A DNA stretch of 64,000 nucleotides from the NCBI RefSeq assembly GCF_000282035.1, contig NZ_AKKA01000119.1, positions 19,356 through 83,355 on the forward strand, read 5' to 3'. Position 1 is the stretch's first letter, and the number at the start of each line of letters is the position of its first letter. This DNA comes from Rhizobium sp. CF122. GTDB lineage: Bacteria > Pseudomonadota > Alphaproteobacteria > Rhizobiales > Rhizobiaceae. Below, piece by piece: positions 1 to 9,422 of this stretch. The notes below the pieces were generated by a model, which saw only the letters and a list, made by a program, of their open reading frames with translations, made no database searches and was not told where the DNA came from. Made by a program: the position numbers and the translations under genes.

Positions 1-2337
1 CTTCTGGCCGCCCGGCTGATCCCCGACCCCTATCTCGACATCAACGAGATCACCAACGACTGGATCGGCAAGGACGACTGGACCTATCGCTGCACTTTAG
101 ACGCGTCACCGGACGCCGGAAAAATCCACGAACTGGTGTTCGACGGCCTCGATACCGTCGCGACGATCGTCCTGAACGGCGAGGAGCTCGGCCGAACCTT
201 CAACATGCATCGCACCTATCGCTACGATGTCTCGGAGCGACTGAAGCAGGGCTCGAACGAGCTCGTCGTGGCATTTCGCTCGGCATACGCATACGGTGCC
301 GAGATGGAGGCGCATTACGGCTATCGGCCGAACAACTATCCCGGCCCTGGCAACCTGATGCGCAAGATGGCCTGCAACTTCGGTTGGGACTGGGGACCGA
401 CGCTGGTAACCGCGGGGATCTGGAAGCTGGTGCGGCTGGAAAGCTGGGAACGGGCTCGGCTTGCAGAAACGCGGGTTTCGGCAACGCTTGCCGGCCACGA
501 CGGGCTTGTGACGGTGCGAGCACGTGTCGAGCGCCACGCCGGCGAGGGCGCGAAGATCGTCGCTAGCATTGCCGGCATCAGCCATGTCGCCGAGTTCGTG
601 GAGGGAGCAGATGAGATCGAGTTTCGGTTGACTGTCCCTGCCCCGCAGATCTGGTGGCCGCATCATCTCGGCGCACAACCGCTCTACCCGTTGCAGATTG
701 AACTGCGCGATAGCGTAAGCAATGACTTACTTGACAGCTATTCGAAAGAGATCGGCTTCCGCTCGGTCAGGCTGGATACCGCACCCGACGAACACGGCTC
801 CGCATTTACTTTCGTTGTCAACGACGTCCCACTTTTCCTCTGCGGCGCGAACTGGATTCCGGACGACTGCTTCCCATCGCGGGTGACCGCAGAGCGCTAT
901 ACTTCCCGGATTGAGGAGGCCAAAGCAGGGAACATCAATCTGCTGCGTGTCTGGGGCGGCGGCATATTCGAGCGCGACGAGTTCTACGAAGCCTGCGACC
1001 GCGCCGGGATGCTCGTCTGGCAGGACTTCCTGTTTGCCTGCGCATCCTATCCCGAAGAAGAGCCCTTGCGCAGTGAGGTCGAAGCGGAGGTGCGCGACAA
1101 CGTCATGCGCCTGATGCCGCACCCGTCGCTTATCGTCTGGAACGGCAACAACGAAAATATCTGGGGCTTCGACGAGTGGGGCTGGCGTCCGATCATCAAG
1201 GATGGAGTGAGCTGGGGGCTCGGCTACTATCTCGATGTTCTGCCGAAACTCTGTGCTGAGCTGGACCCGGATCGGCCGTATTATCCAGGCAGCCCCTACT
1301 CCGGGACGATGGAGATCGAGCCGAACGCCGATGAACATGGCTGCAAGCATATCTGGGATGTCTGGAATGACGTCGGCTACGAGGTCTATCGCAACTACAT
1401 CCCACGCTTCTGCTCAGAGTTCGGCTGGCAGGCACCACCCAACTGGGCGACGATCGAGGAAAGCGTCCACGATACGCCGCTGACACCGACCTCGAATGGC
1501 GTTTTCCACCATCAGAAGGCGACGCAAGGCAACGACAAGCTGATCCGCGGGCTCGCCGGGCATCTGCCGGTGCCGCGGACCATGGACGACTGGCATTTCG
1601 CCACACAGCTCAACCAGGCGCGCGCCATCCGCTTCGCGATCGAGCACATGCGCTCACACCGCGCTGTCTGCAAAGGCGCCGTCGTCTGGCAGTTCAACGA
1701 TTGCTGGCCGGTCACCTCCTGGGCGGCGCTCGATTCGGCCGGACGCCGCAAGCCGCTCTGGTATGCCATGCAACAGGCATTCGATCCGAGGCTGCTGACG
1801 ATCCAGCCGCGCAGCAGCGGACTGGCGGCGGTGGCAGTCAACGAGCGTACCCTCTTCTGGCGTGCGAAGATTTCAGGCAAGCGCCTGCGGCTTGACGGAA
1901 CAGTGCTGGCCGAATTCGAGTTCTGGCGACTGCTCTGCGACCGCTTCGAAGCGAAGGCGTTTCCGCTGCCGGCTGACATCGCAACGCCAGACAACGCAAA
2001 CGATGAGCTCATCGTCGTGCAGATGCTCGACCGCCGTGCCTTCCACTACTTCGTCGAGGATGTCGACCTGAAGCTGCCGGCGCCGCAGGCATCGATCGAG
2101 GTTAGCCCTTCCGCGGATGGCTATGAAGTGAAAGTAACAGCTGTGACGTTCCTGAAGGATCTCTGCTTGATGTCAGATCGGCTCGATCCTGATGCCGTCG
2201 TCGATTCCATGCTGGTAACGCTACTTCCGGGCGAAAGCCACATATTCACGTTGCGGACTGCAACGGCGCTCTCGGCAAGCGATATCACCATTGGCGCTGT
2301 GCTGCGCTCGGCCAACGACCTCGTTGCCACAAACTGA
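1..2337 (+). CDS. beta-mannosidase (GH2), 5' end outside window
   Basis: Glycoside hydrolase family 2 enzyme that releases terminal beta-D-mannose from oligosaccharides. The frame is open from base 1, so the gene starts upstream; the 778 visible residues cover most of the usual ~820. Seen: N-terminal sugar-binding and Ig-like regions, then the TIM barrel. WNGNNEN holds the probable acid/base Glu (visible residue 385), FCSEFGW the probable nucleophile Glu (visible residue 473), and AVVWQFNDCWP is typical of the family. The GTG at 136 is internal. The last 53 bases overlap the convergent PRC-barrel gene. The family is clear; mannose specificity is inferred from overall resemblance. Confidence 0.9.
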   Translation, partial: LLAARLIPDPYLDINEITNDWIGKDDWTYRCTLDASPDAGKIHELVFDGLDTVATIVLNGEELGRTFNMHRTYRYDVSERLKQGSNELVVAFRSAYAYGAEMEAHYGYRPNNYPGPGNLMRKMACNFGWDWGPTLVTAGIWKLVRLESWERARLAETRVSATLAGHDGLVTVRARVERHAGEGAKIVASIAGISHVAEFVEGADEIEFRLTVPAPQIWWPHHLGAQPLYPLQIELRDSVSNDLLDSYSKEIGFRSVRLDTAPDEHGSAFTFVVNDVPLFLCGANWIPDDCFPSRVTAERYTSRIEEAKAGNINLLRVWGGGIFERDEFYEACDRAGMLVWQDFLFACASYPEEEPLRSEVEAEVRDNVMRLMPHPSLIVWNGNNENIWGFDEWGWRPIIKDGVSWGLGYYLDVLPKLCAELDPDRPYYPGSPYSGTMEIEPNADEHGCKHIWDVWNDVGYEVYRNYIPRFCSEFGWQAPPNWATIEESVHDTPLTPTSNGVFHHQKATQGNDKLIRGLAGHLPVPRTMDDWHFATQLNQARAIRFAIEHMRSHRAVCKGAVVWQFNDCWPVTSWAALDSAGRRKPLWYAMQQAFDPRLLTIQPRSSGLAAVAVNERTLFWRAKISGKRLRLDGTVLAEFEFWRLLCDRFEAKAFPLPADIATPDNANDELIVVQMLDRRAFHYFVEDVDLKLPAPQASIEVSPSADGYEVKVTAVTFLKDLCLMSDRLDPDAVVDSMLVTLLPGESHIFTLRTATALSASDITIGAVLRSANDLVATN

Positions 2338-2842
2338 AAAGGCCCCGTCTGCACGGCGCCCATCCAAGTCGCTTTACGACGCCAAGCGCCATAAAGCGCG
2401 CTCTGGCGCAGCGGATATACGCGCGATAGATAGACCGCGGGCGCCGACGACGTTGCATCCAGTAGGGCGGCACGCCGTAATAGTCATAAACGCGGCCATT
2501 ATCCTTGTACCAAGTGTCGTCATCATCCGCATAGCTCGGCGCGCCTTCGATCTTTTCCTTCGTCTGGTCGATGCGGTAGCCGTACAGTTGTGTGTCGTAA
2601 GTCAGCTTTTCCCACGGCAGCGGACAGTGATTGTGACCGATGCCCAGGAAGCCACCGAAGCTCAACACGGCGTAGGCAACGCGCCCATCCTGCTCGCCGA
2701 GGATCAACCGTTCGATCGAGCCGATGTCTTTGCCATCGGCGCCATAGACTCGGGTGCCTTCCACGCGGTCGCTCGCAATCAGCGTTGGCGTATCCTCTAC
2801 ATTCGGGTCACGGCGGGTCGTGTCAGCGTCCTGATGCAGCAT
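2285..2842 (-). CDS. PRC-barrel domain protein
   Basis: Protein of 185 residues with a PRC-barrel-like fold at about residues 20-100 (RVYGADGKDIGSIERLIL, then AVLSFGGFLGIG). Rhizobial relatives are small soluble proteins of unknown role, often linked to stress. The acidic stretch YADDDDTWY follows, then YYGVPPYW, where relatives tend to end. The remaining ~50 residues are Arg/Trp-rich and run into the mannosidase gene, so the C-terminus may be a non-conserved extension or the product of a late frameshift. It is transcribed divergently from fadD. Confidence 0.75.
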   Translation of the reverse strand: MLHQDADTTRRDPNVEDTPTLIASDRVEGTRVYGADGKDIGSIERLILGEQDGRVAYAVLSFGGFLGIGHNHCPLPWEKLTYDTQLYGYRIDQTKEKIEGAPSYADDDDTWYKDNGRVYDYYGVPPYWMQRRRRPRSIYRAYIRCARARFMALGVVKRLGWAPCRRGLFSLWQRGRWPSAAQRQW

Positions 2843-2943
2843 CCTGCACCTCCTTTTTCGTTCCTCGTGGTTGGTCCACAGTTGAAAGACGCTGCCCGAA
2901 CTCGAGGTTCCCTTTAGTCACAACAACCAGCCCCGCAGCGTTA

Positions 2944-2959
2944 TTGACGTTTACGTCAA
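2944..2959. promoter_or_regulatory. palindromic operator-like site upstream of fadD
   Basis: TTGACG-TTTA-CGTCAA is a perfect 6+4+6 palindrome in the 246-bp gap between the PRC-barrel gene and fadD, 129 bp before the fadD start. It resembles operators of MerR-family regulators of acyl-CoA and branched-chain amino acid breakdown (LiuR type). The match to that motif is from memory and the regulator is not in the window. Confidence 0.5.
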
Positions 2960-3088
2960 GGTTAGTGTAACTCTATTCTCAGCTTGAACCGTTCAGGCGA
3001 TGACATAAGCTGCCGTGTTGGAAGATGGAGGATCGTCCAATCGGTTTTGCCGGTAGGACCGGCCGGCGGCGACAGGGAGAGAGACACG

Positions 3089-4789
3089 ATGAACAGCATT
3101 TCCGTCCATCCAGGCGGTGCGAATCCCCAAAAGCCCTGGCTTGCGACCTATCCCGACAGCGTGCCGGCCGAGCTGCCGCCTTTGGAATACGAATCGCTGG
3201 CGGAACTGCTCGAAAAATCCTGTGCGCGCTACGCCAATCGTACCGCCTTCTCCAGCATGGGAAAGACGCTGACCTATGGCGAGCTTGAAAGCCAGACGCG
3301 GAAGATCGCAGCCTGGCTTCAGGGCCTCGGCCTCGAAAAGGGCGACCGCGTCGCCGTCATGATGCCGAATGTGCTGCAGAACCCCGTCGCCGTCTACGGC
3401 ATCCTGCGCGCTGGCCTTGTCGCAGTGAACGTCAATCCGCTGTACACGCCGCGCGAGTTGGAGCACCAACTGCGCGACTCGGGCGCCAAGGCGATCTTCG
3501 TGCTGGAGAATTTCGCCCGCACCGTGGAGCAGGTACTTGTGAAAACCGATGTGCGCCATGTGGTGGTCACCTCGCTCGGCGAAATGCTGGGCGCCAAGGG
3601 TCTGATCGTCAATCTACTCGTGCGCAAGGTGAAGAAGCTCGTTCCATCCTGGTCCATCCCGCAGCACAAAACCTTCAAGCAGGTTCTGGCCGAAGGCGCC
3701 GGCAAGGCGCTGAAACCGGCAAACCTCAAGGGCGACGATATCGCCTTCCTGCAATACACGGGCGGCACCACGGGGATCGCCAAGGGCGCAGTGCTAACGC
3801 ACAAGAACCTGCTCTCCAATAAGCTCCAGCTGGAACTCTGGCTGCAATCGGCTTTCGACAAGAAGCAGCGGCCAGAAGTGCTGAACTTTCTCTGTGCCCT
3901 GCCGCTTTATCACATCTTTGCGCTGACGGTGAATTCGCTGATGGGCATGTCGCTCGGCGCGCACAACATCCTCGTTGCCAACCCGCGCGATATTCCGGCG
4001 CTCGTCAAGGAGTTCGGCAAGGTCAAGGTCCACATATTCCCCGGCCTCAACACACTCTTCAACGCCTTGATGAACAACGCCGATTTCGCCAAGATCGACT
4101 TCTCCTCCATGGTGATGTCGCTTGGCGGCGGTATGGCGGTACAGCGGCCGGTTGCGGAGCGGTGGATGAAGATCACCGGCTCCCATATCACCGAAGGCTA
4201 TGGCCTCTCCGAGACGTCGCCGGTGGCAACGGCAAACCGCTTCGATTCGGCCGAGTTTACTGGCTCGATCGGTCTGCCGATCCCATCGACCGAGCTCGAC
4301 ATTCGCGACGAAGACGGCAATTCGCTTCCGCTTGGCGAAATCGGCGAGATCTGCATACGCGGTCCTCAGGTGATGGCTGGCTACTGGAACAAGCCGGAGG
4401 AGACGGCGCGCGTGATGACGCCGGACGGTTATTTCCGCACCGGCGACATGGGCTTCATGGATGCACGCGGCTACACCAAGATCGTAGACCGCAAGAAGGA
4501 CATGATCCTCGTCTCCGGCTTCAACGTCTATCCGAACGAGATCGAGGAAGTGGCCGCGATGCATCCGGGCATCCTCGAGGCCGCGGCGGTCGGCATTGCC
4601 GACGGGCACTCCGGCGAGGCAGTGAAACTCTTTGTGGTGCGCAAGGATCCGGCGCTGACGGAGGCGGACGTCAAGGCGCATTGCGCCGCGAATCTCACCA
4701 ATTACAAGCGCCCGCGCTTCGTAGAATTCCGCACGGAATTGCCGAAGACACCGGTCGGAAAAATCCTGCGCAAGGATCTGCGCGGTTAA
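3089..4789 (+). CDS. fadD: long-chain fatty acid-CoA ligase
   Basis: Activates long-chain fatty acids with ATP and CoA for beta-oxidation or signalling; cytoplasmic or membrane-associated. The ANL-family protein is 566 residues, close to E. coli FadD (561). Seen: the P-loop-like AMP-binding motif YTGGTTGIAKG at residue 223, the DGYFRTGD motif around residue 445, and TPVGKILRKDLR with the C-terminal catalytic Lys. The ATG at 3089 follows GGGAGAGAG; the open frame extends upstream to 2984, but without conserved sequence. It is followed by a strong terminator and pgi, as in Sinorhizobium. In S. meliloti, FadD also affects swarming and nodulation (known for that species, not shown here). Confidence 0.93.
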   Translation: MNSISVHPGGANPQKPWLATYPDSVPAELPPLEYESLAELLEKSCARYANRTAFSSMGKTLTYGELESQTRKIAAWLQGLGLEKGDRVAVMMPNVLQNPVAVYGILRAGLVAVNVNPLYTPRELEHQLRDSGAKAIFVLENFARTVEQVLVKTDVRHVVVTSLGEMLGAKGLIVNLLVRKVKKLVPSWSIPQHKTFKQVLAEGAGKALKPANLKGDDIAFLQYTGGTTGIAKGAVLTHKNLLSNKLQLELWLQSAFDKKQRPEVLNFLCALPLYHIFALTVNSLMGMSLGAHNILVANPRDIPALVKEFGKVKVHIFPGLNTLFNALMNNADFAKIDFSSMVMSLGGGMAVQRPVAERWMKITGSHITEGYGLSETSPVATANRFDSAEFTGSIGLPIPSTELDIRDEDGNSLPLGEIGEICIRGPQVMAGYWNKPEETARVMTPDGYFRTGDMGFMDARGYTKIVDRKKDMILVSGFNVYPNEIEEVAAMHPGILEAAAVGIADGHSGEAVKLFVVRKDPALTEADVKAHCAANLTNYKRPRFVEFRTELPKTPVGKILRKDLRG

Positions 4790-4813
4790 GTTTGACGGTT
4801 GCGTGAAATTGAG

Positions 4814-4842
4814 AGCCATCCGTTTGTTCGGATGGCTTTTTT
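4814..4842 (+). terminator. rho-independent terminator of fadD
   Basis: A perfect 9-bp stem (AGCCATCCG / CGGATGGCT) with loop TTTGTT is followed directly by a T run. It lies 25 bp after the fadD stop and separates fadD from pgi. Confidence 0.9.
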
Positions 4843-4927
4843 GCGTTTCGACAGGTCGCCGAACTTGATTTGCGCCCTACAAAGCGAATAGTTTCCGCGA
4901 CCCTCTCGCCCTGCAAAGGAGCCTCCC

Positions 4928-6553
4928 ATGAATGCCATCGTCGAACAATTGAAGAGCACTGCGGCCGCCACCAAAGCGACCGATCTGCGCGCCGCCTTTG
5001 CCGCCGATCCGCAGCGTTTCTCGCACTTCAGCGTGTCGCTCGACGACCTGCTGATGGACTATTCCAAGACGGCCGTGAACGACAAGATCCTGGCTCTCCT
5101 GGTCAAGCTCGCGGAAACGAGCGGCGTCGAAGCCAAGCGCGACGAGATGTTTGCCGGCAAGGCGATCAACTTCACCGAAAACCGCGCCGTCCTGCACACT
5201 GCTCTGCGCAACCGCTCCAATACGACGGTGCTGGTCGACGGCAAGGATGTCATGCCTGAGGTCAACGCTGTACTTGCCGCCATGGGCAAGTTTGCCGACG
5301 GCATCCGCTCCGGCAGCCTGAAGGGCGCGACTGGCAAGGCGATCACCGACGTCATCAATATCGGCATCGGCGGCTCCGACCTCGGCCCGGTCATGGCGAC
5401 GCTGGCGCTGGCGCCTTTCCACGACGGTCCGCGCGCGCATTTCGTTTCCAACATCGACGGCGCCCATATCGCCGATACGCTGAAGCTCGTTCAGCCCGAG
5501 ACGACGCTCTTCATCGTCGCCTCCAAGACCTTCACCACCGTGGAGACGATGACGAACGCACAGACGGCGCGCAAGTTCATCGCCGACGCGCTCGGTGAGG
5601 CCGCCGTTCAGCATCATTTCGCTGCCGTTTCGACTGCGCTCGACAAGGTCGCGGCCTTCGGCATCGAAAGCGAACGCGTCTTCGGCTTCTGGGATTGGGT
5701 CGGCGGTCGCTATTCCCTGTGGTCGGCGATCGGCCTGCCGATCATGATCGCGATCGGACCGGACAATTTCATCAAGTTTCTCGAGGGCGCCCATGCCGTC
5801 GACAACCACTTCCGCACGGCGCCGATCACCCAGAACCTGCCAATATTGCTCGGCCTGATCGGCTACTATCACCGCAATGTACTCGGCTACCCGACCCGTG
5901 CGGTCCTGCCCTACGACCAACGCCTGTCGCGCTTCCCGGCCTATCTGCAGCAGCTCGACATGGAATCGAACGGCAAGGGCGTGACGATCGACGGCACGCC
6001 GGTTGAAGGCAATTCCGGTCCGGTTGTCTGGGGCGAGCCCGGCACCAACGGCCAGCACGCCTTCTACCAGCTCATCCACCAGGGCACGAGCGTCATCCCG
6101 GCCGAGTTCATGATCGCGGCGAACGCCTTCGAGCCAAATCTGCGCCACCAGCACCAGCTTCTGATGTCAAATGTGCTCGCCCAGTCCGAAGCCCTGATGA
6201 AGGGCCGCACCTTCGAAGAGGCGAAGAAGCAGCTGACCGACAAGGGCATGGACGACAAAAAGGCCGATTTCATCGCACCGCACCGCGTCTTCACCGGCAA
6301 TCGCCCGTCGATCACCTTCGTCTACGACAAGCTGACGCCCTATGCGCTGGGTCGCCTGATCGCGCTCTATGAGCACCGAGTCTTTGTTGAAGGTGTGCTC
6401 TTCCGCATCAACTCCTTCGATCAGTGGGGCGTTGAGCTCGGCAAGGAACTGGCGACCGGCCTGCTGCCTGTCGTCGAAGGCAAGGAAAGCGCTGACGGAC
6501 ACGACTCCTCGACGCAGGGGCTCGTTTCTGCACTGGCGAAGCTCGCCAAGTAA
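4928..6553 (+). CDS. pgi: glucose-6-phosphate isomerase
   Basis: Interconverts glucose-6-phosphate and fructose-6-phosphate in the cytoplasm. The 541-residue protein has the expected length and the sugar-isomerase hallmarks: GIGGSDLGPVM near residue 145, FIVASKTFTTVET around 200, WDWVGGRYSLWSAIG around 260, and the C-terminal DQWGVELGK. The ATG follows AAAGGAG by a good distance. In this neighbourhood it receives fructose-6-phosphate from fructokinase (frk, downstream on the opposite strand), joining fructose uptake to the Entner-Doudoroff and pentose phosphate routes. Confidence 0.97.
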   Translation: MNAIVEQLKSTAAATKATDLRAAFAADPQRFSHFSVSLDDLLMDYSKTAVNDKILALLVKLAETSGVEAKRDEMFAGKAINFTENRAVLHTALRNRSNTTVLVDGKDVMPEVNAVLAAMGKFADGIRSGSLKGATGKAITDVINIGIGGSDLGPVMATLALAPFHDGPRAHFVSNIDGAHIADTLKLVQPETTLFIVASKTFTTVETMTNAQTARKFIADALGEAAVQHHFAAVSTALDKVAAFGIESERVFGFWDWVGGRYSLWSAIGLPIMIAIGPDNFIKFLEGAHAVDNHFRTAPITQNLPILLGLIGYYHRNVLGYPTRAVLPYDQRLSRFPAYLQQLDMESNGKGVTIDGTPVEGNSGPVVWGEPGTNGQHAFYQLIHQGTSVIPAEFMIAANAFEPNLRHQHQLLMSNVLAQSEALMKGRTFEEAKKQLTDKGMDDKKADFIAPHRVFTGNRPSITFVYDKLTPYALGRLIALYEHRVFVEGVLFRINSFDQWGVELGKELATGLLPVVEGKESADGHDSSTQGLVSALAKLAK

Positions 6554-6573
6554 GCGCTCGCACAAAGCGATTC

Positions 6574-6608
6574 AAAAGCTCGCCCATGTCATGTGGGCGA
6601 GCTTTTTT
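6574..6608 (+). terminator. rho-independent terminator of pgi
   Basis: A 13-bp inverted repeat (AAAAGCTCGCCCA / TGGGCGAGCTTTT) with a 7-nt loop ends in a T run, 20 bp after the pgi stop. It argues against the GTG at 6593 as a start for the next gene. Confidence 0.93.
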
Positions 6609-6673
6609 GTTTGAAGCAGTCGAACCGGGCTACATTTCTTCGTCTTTACTGCAGTGTTCGATGGGAGAGACGC

Positions 6674-7474
6674 ATGATCGAAACAGACGACGAGCTGGCA
6701 ACATTCGAAGCGAAGGGTGCCGCGCCGCTGCCCACCGCAGCTCGTGCTGGCTTCGTCGAAAACGACGGTGCTCGCATCTGGTATGAGAGCTATGGCTCCG
6801 GCCCCGCCGTCATCCTGCTGCATGGCGGACTCGGCAATGCCGGGAACTGGGGATATCAGGTGCCAGCACTTGTTGCTGCCGACCGACAGGTCGTCGTCAT
6901 CGACAGTCGCGGACACGGCCGCAGCACGCGCGACCCACGTCCTTTTCACTATGCCCAGATGGCAGACGACGCGCTTGCGGTGATGGATCGGCTGGCGCTC
7001 GCGAAAGCCGCCCTCGTCGGCTGGAGCGACGGTGCCTGCACGGCGCTGATCCTCGCCGATAAGCGGCCGGAGCGGGTTTCCGGTGTGTTTTTCTTCGCCT
7101 GCAACATGGATCCCAGCGGCACGCTTGAATTCAAGCCGACACCCATGATCGATCGTTGCTTTAGTCGCCATCGTAAGGACTATCAGGCGCTATCCGCCAC
7201 GCCCGATGCCTTCGATGGCTTCGTGGCCGACGTGTCGAAGATGATGGCCAGCGAGCCGAACTACACGGCCGCCGACCTCGCCGGCATGAAGGTGCCGGTC
7301 GCGGTCGTGCTTGGAGAGAACGACGAGTTCATCAAGCGTGAGCATGCCGATTATCTGGCACGCAGCATTCCCGACGCCGAGCTGATCCTCCTACCAGAGG
7401 TCAGCCATTTCGCACCGCTACAGCGGCCGGAGCACTTCAGCCGCGAAGTGCTCGCCTTTCTCGATCGCCTATAG
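6674..7474 (+). CDS. alpha/beta-fold hydrolase
   Basis: Cytoplasmic alpha/beta hydrolase of 266 residues with unknown substrate. Seen: the oxyanion segment HGGLGNAGNW, the nucleophile elbow GWSDG with Ser118, and a C-terminal PEVSHF carrying the catalytic His; an Asp in VLGENDEF probably completes the triad. The chosen ATG follows GGGAGAG; the frame is open further upstream, but that part overlaps the pgi terminator. It is close to esterase/3-oxoadipate enol-lactonase-like hydrolases, but no catabolic neighbours support a specific role. Confidence 0.87.
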   Translation: MIETDDELATFEAKGAAPLPTAARAGFVENDGARIWYESYGSGPAVILLHGGLGNAGNWGYQVPALVAADRQVVVIDSRGHGRSTRDPRPFHYAQMADDALAVMDRLALAKAALVGWSDGACTALILADKRPERVSGVFFFACNMDPSGTLEFKPTPMIDRCFSRHRKDYQALSATPDAFDGFVADVSKMMASEPNYTAADLAGMKVPVAVVLGENDEFIKREHADYLARSIPDAELILLPEVSHFAPLQRPEHFSREVLAFLDRL

Positions 7475-7475
7475 T

Positions 7476-8402
7476 TCAGAGGCCGATTTCTTTCGCCCAT
7501 GGGGGATTGGCGCCGGCGCGCGAGACCGTGACGGCGGCGGCCTTCGCGCCAAGCGAAAGGGCGTTCTGCAGAGCCTTTTCGCTGAGCGAGGCAACCTTTT
7601 CCTTGGTCAGGAGGTCGTCGATCTTCAGCGAGGCGAGCACGCCGGCATCGAAAGTGTCGCCCGCGCCAACGGTATCGACGACGGTGACGCGCTCGCTCGG
7701 CACGGTGACCTTGCGTTCCTTGGTGTAGCCGGACGCCCCTTCCGCACCCTTGGTGATGACGACAAGCTTGACGCCCTGTTGCAGCCAGTAGGCGGCGAGA
7801 TCGTCGTGGCTGCCCTCGAGACCGAACCACTCCAGGTCCTCGTCGGAGAACTTCACGATATCCGACTTGGACGCCATGCGCTTGATGCGCGCCATGTGGG
7901 CTTCCTTGTTCTTGATGAAGCCGGGGCGAATGTTGGGATCCAGCGAAATGACGCGCTTGTCGCACTCGCGGTCGAGCAGTGCCTCGTAGGTCTCGCCGCA
8001 GGGGCTGGGGATGAGGCTGATCGCGCCGAAATGCAATGCTTCGCAATCGTCGCCAAGTGCGGGCAGATCGTCGGTGGTGATCATGCGGCCGGCCGTGCCT
8101 TCATCGTAGAAAGCATAGGTCGCCTGGCCGTTGACCAACTTGACGAACGCGACAGTTGACGGGCGCGGGGTGATGGCGCAGAGGCTGAAGTCGACATTGC
8201 TCGCCTTCAGCGTATCGCGCAGGATCTCGCCCATCATGTCGTCGGCGAGGCCGGTGAAGAAGGCCGTTGGGATGCCGAGGCGTCCGAGCGCGATCGCCGT
8301 GTTGAAGATCGCACCCCCGGCGTACGGCGCAAAGCCCTTCTCGCCGAGAGTTGTCTCCCGCGGCAGCATGTCAATCAGCGCTTCGCCACAGCACAAAATC
8401 AT
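7476..8402 (-). CDS. frk: fructokinase (PfkB family)
   Basis: Phosphorylates fructose to fructose-6-phosphate with ATP. The ribokinase-fold protein is 308 residues from the ATG at 8402, which follows GGAG; an alternative ATG nine codons upstream lacks a good ribosome site. Seen: GEALIDMLP at the N-terminus, GGAIFNTAIALGRLG (PfkB signature 1) and DTVGAGDTFDAGV (signature 2, with the catalytic Asp). Placement beside pgi and near the frc transporter, the order known in S. meliloti, supports fructose over other sugars. It converges on the hydrolase gene with a 1-bp gap. Confidence 0.9.
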   Translation of the reverse strand: MILCCGEALIDMLPRETTLGEKGFAPYAGGAIFNTAIALGRLGIPTAFFTGLADDMMGEILRDTLKASNVDFSLCAITPRPSTVAFVKLVNGQATYAFYDEGTAGRMITTDDLPALGDDCEALHFGAISLIPSPCGETYEALLDRECDKRVISLDPNIRPGFIKNKEAHMARIKRMASKSDIVKFSDEDLEWFGLEGSHDDLAAYWLQQGVKLVVITKGAEGASGYTKERKVTVPSERVTVVDTVGAGDTFDAGVLASLKIDDLLTKEKVASLSEKALQNALSLGAKAAAVTVSRAGANPPWAKEIGL

Positions 8403-8492
8403 TCCGGCCTCCCAAGCATTACGATCCATCGATGTTCAAATCGATTAGATAATTTCGTGGCAAAAGCAAAGCGCCGCGACGCAATTCTTCAT

Positions 8493-9182
8493 TCAAAGTG
8501 ATGAAATGCCGCCATTGCGTCCCGACCAGGCGAGGGGCGCATCAAGGAAGGCCTCCACTTCGCTCAATGTCTTCTCGTCGAACAGCTTCTGCGCCTTGGC
8601 GACCGCCAGCACATCGCGCCAGGTGGCGATGTAGTGCAGCTTGACCTTGCCGTCGGCAAAGCGCAGGGCGCCTTCGTCGAAAATGCCGTAGTAGAAGAGC
8701 GCGATACCGTGATCGACCACACCACCGGCGGCACGGACAGCATCGATGAACTTGAACATGCTGCCGCCGGCCGTCGTCAGGTCCTCGATGACGAGGACGC
8801 GCGAGCCCTCCGGCATGTTGCCTTCGATCTGCGCGTTGCGACCGTGACCCTTCGGCTGCTTGCGCACATAGATCATCGGCAGGCTGAGGCGATCTGCGAG
8901 CAGTGCGGCAAAGGGGATGCCAGCGGTTTCACCACCGGCCACGCAATCGAACTGCTCGAAGCCGGCCTCGCGCAACACGACGCTGGTGGCAAAGTCCATC
9001 ACGGTCGAGCGGACGCGCGGGAAGGACAGAAGCTTGCGGCAATCGATGTAGACGGGGCTCGCCATACCGGAGGCGAACTTGTAGGGCTGGGCAGCGTTGA
9101 AGTGCACCGCCTTGATCTCCCAGAGCATCTTCGCAACGAGTTCCGCCATGACTGCGCGGTCGGTGAATGTCGTCTGGATCAT
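8493..9182 (-). CDS. pyrE: orotate phosphoribosyltransferase
   Basis: Makes orotidine-5'-phosphate from orotate and PRPP, the fifth step of pyrimidine synthesis. The 229-residue type I PRTase contains the PRPP motif RVLVIEDLTTAGGS, the flexible loop RKQPKGHGRNAQIEG, and an N-terminal substrate segment with FASGMASPVYIDCR. The ATG at 9182 follows AAAGGAGAG. pyrC lies 5.7 kb downstream on the same strand, so the two pyrimidine genes are near neighbours but not in one operon. Confidence 0.95.
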   Translation of the reverse strand: MIQTTFTDRAVMAELVAKMLWEIKAVHFNAAQPYKFASGMASPVYIDCRKLLSFPRVRSTVMDFATSVVLREAGFEQFDCVAGGETAGIPFAALLADRLSLPMIYVRKQPKGHGRNAQIEGNMPEGSRVLVIEDLTTAGGSMFKFIDAVRAAGGVVDHGIALFYYGIFDEGALRFADGKVKLHYIATWRDVLAVAKAQKLFDEKTLSEVEAFLDAPLAWSGRNGGISSL

Positions 9183-9422
9183 CGCTCTCTCCTTTGGTCA
9201 AATTTATGGGCCAATAGCAGCAAGCGGGTCAGTTTTCCAGAACAGCGAGTGGTTCCATGCCGAGAATGATGGCAAAAACGCCCTGGTGATCGAACAATGC
9301 CCGCGCGCCGCCGCACAAGAAATGCTGAGAGAACCGCGTTCGAGGGCACGGCGGCGCGCAATGCATCAATTCTTTCAGACATTTGCGCTTGCGCGCCCGC
9401 GCGGCGGCGATATCGTCATGCC

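Noticed and set aside
3794..4819. 341-codon open frame antisense to fadD
   Set aside because: Fully contained opposite a clear fadD gene and over its terminator; no recognisable protein.
4877..6154. 425-codon open frame antisense to pgi
   Set aside because: Shadow of pgi; its translation is Arg/Asp-rich with no domain.
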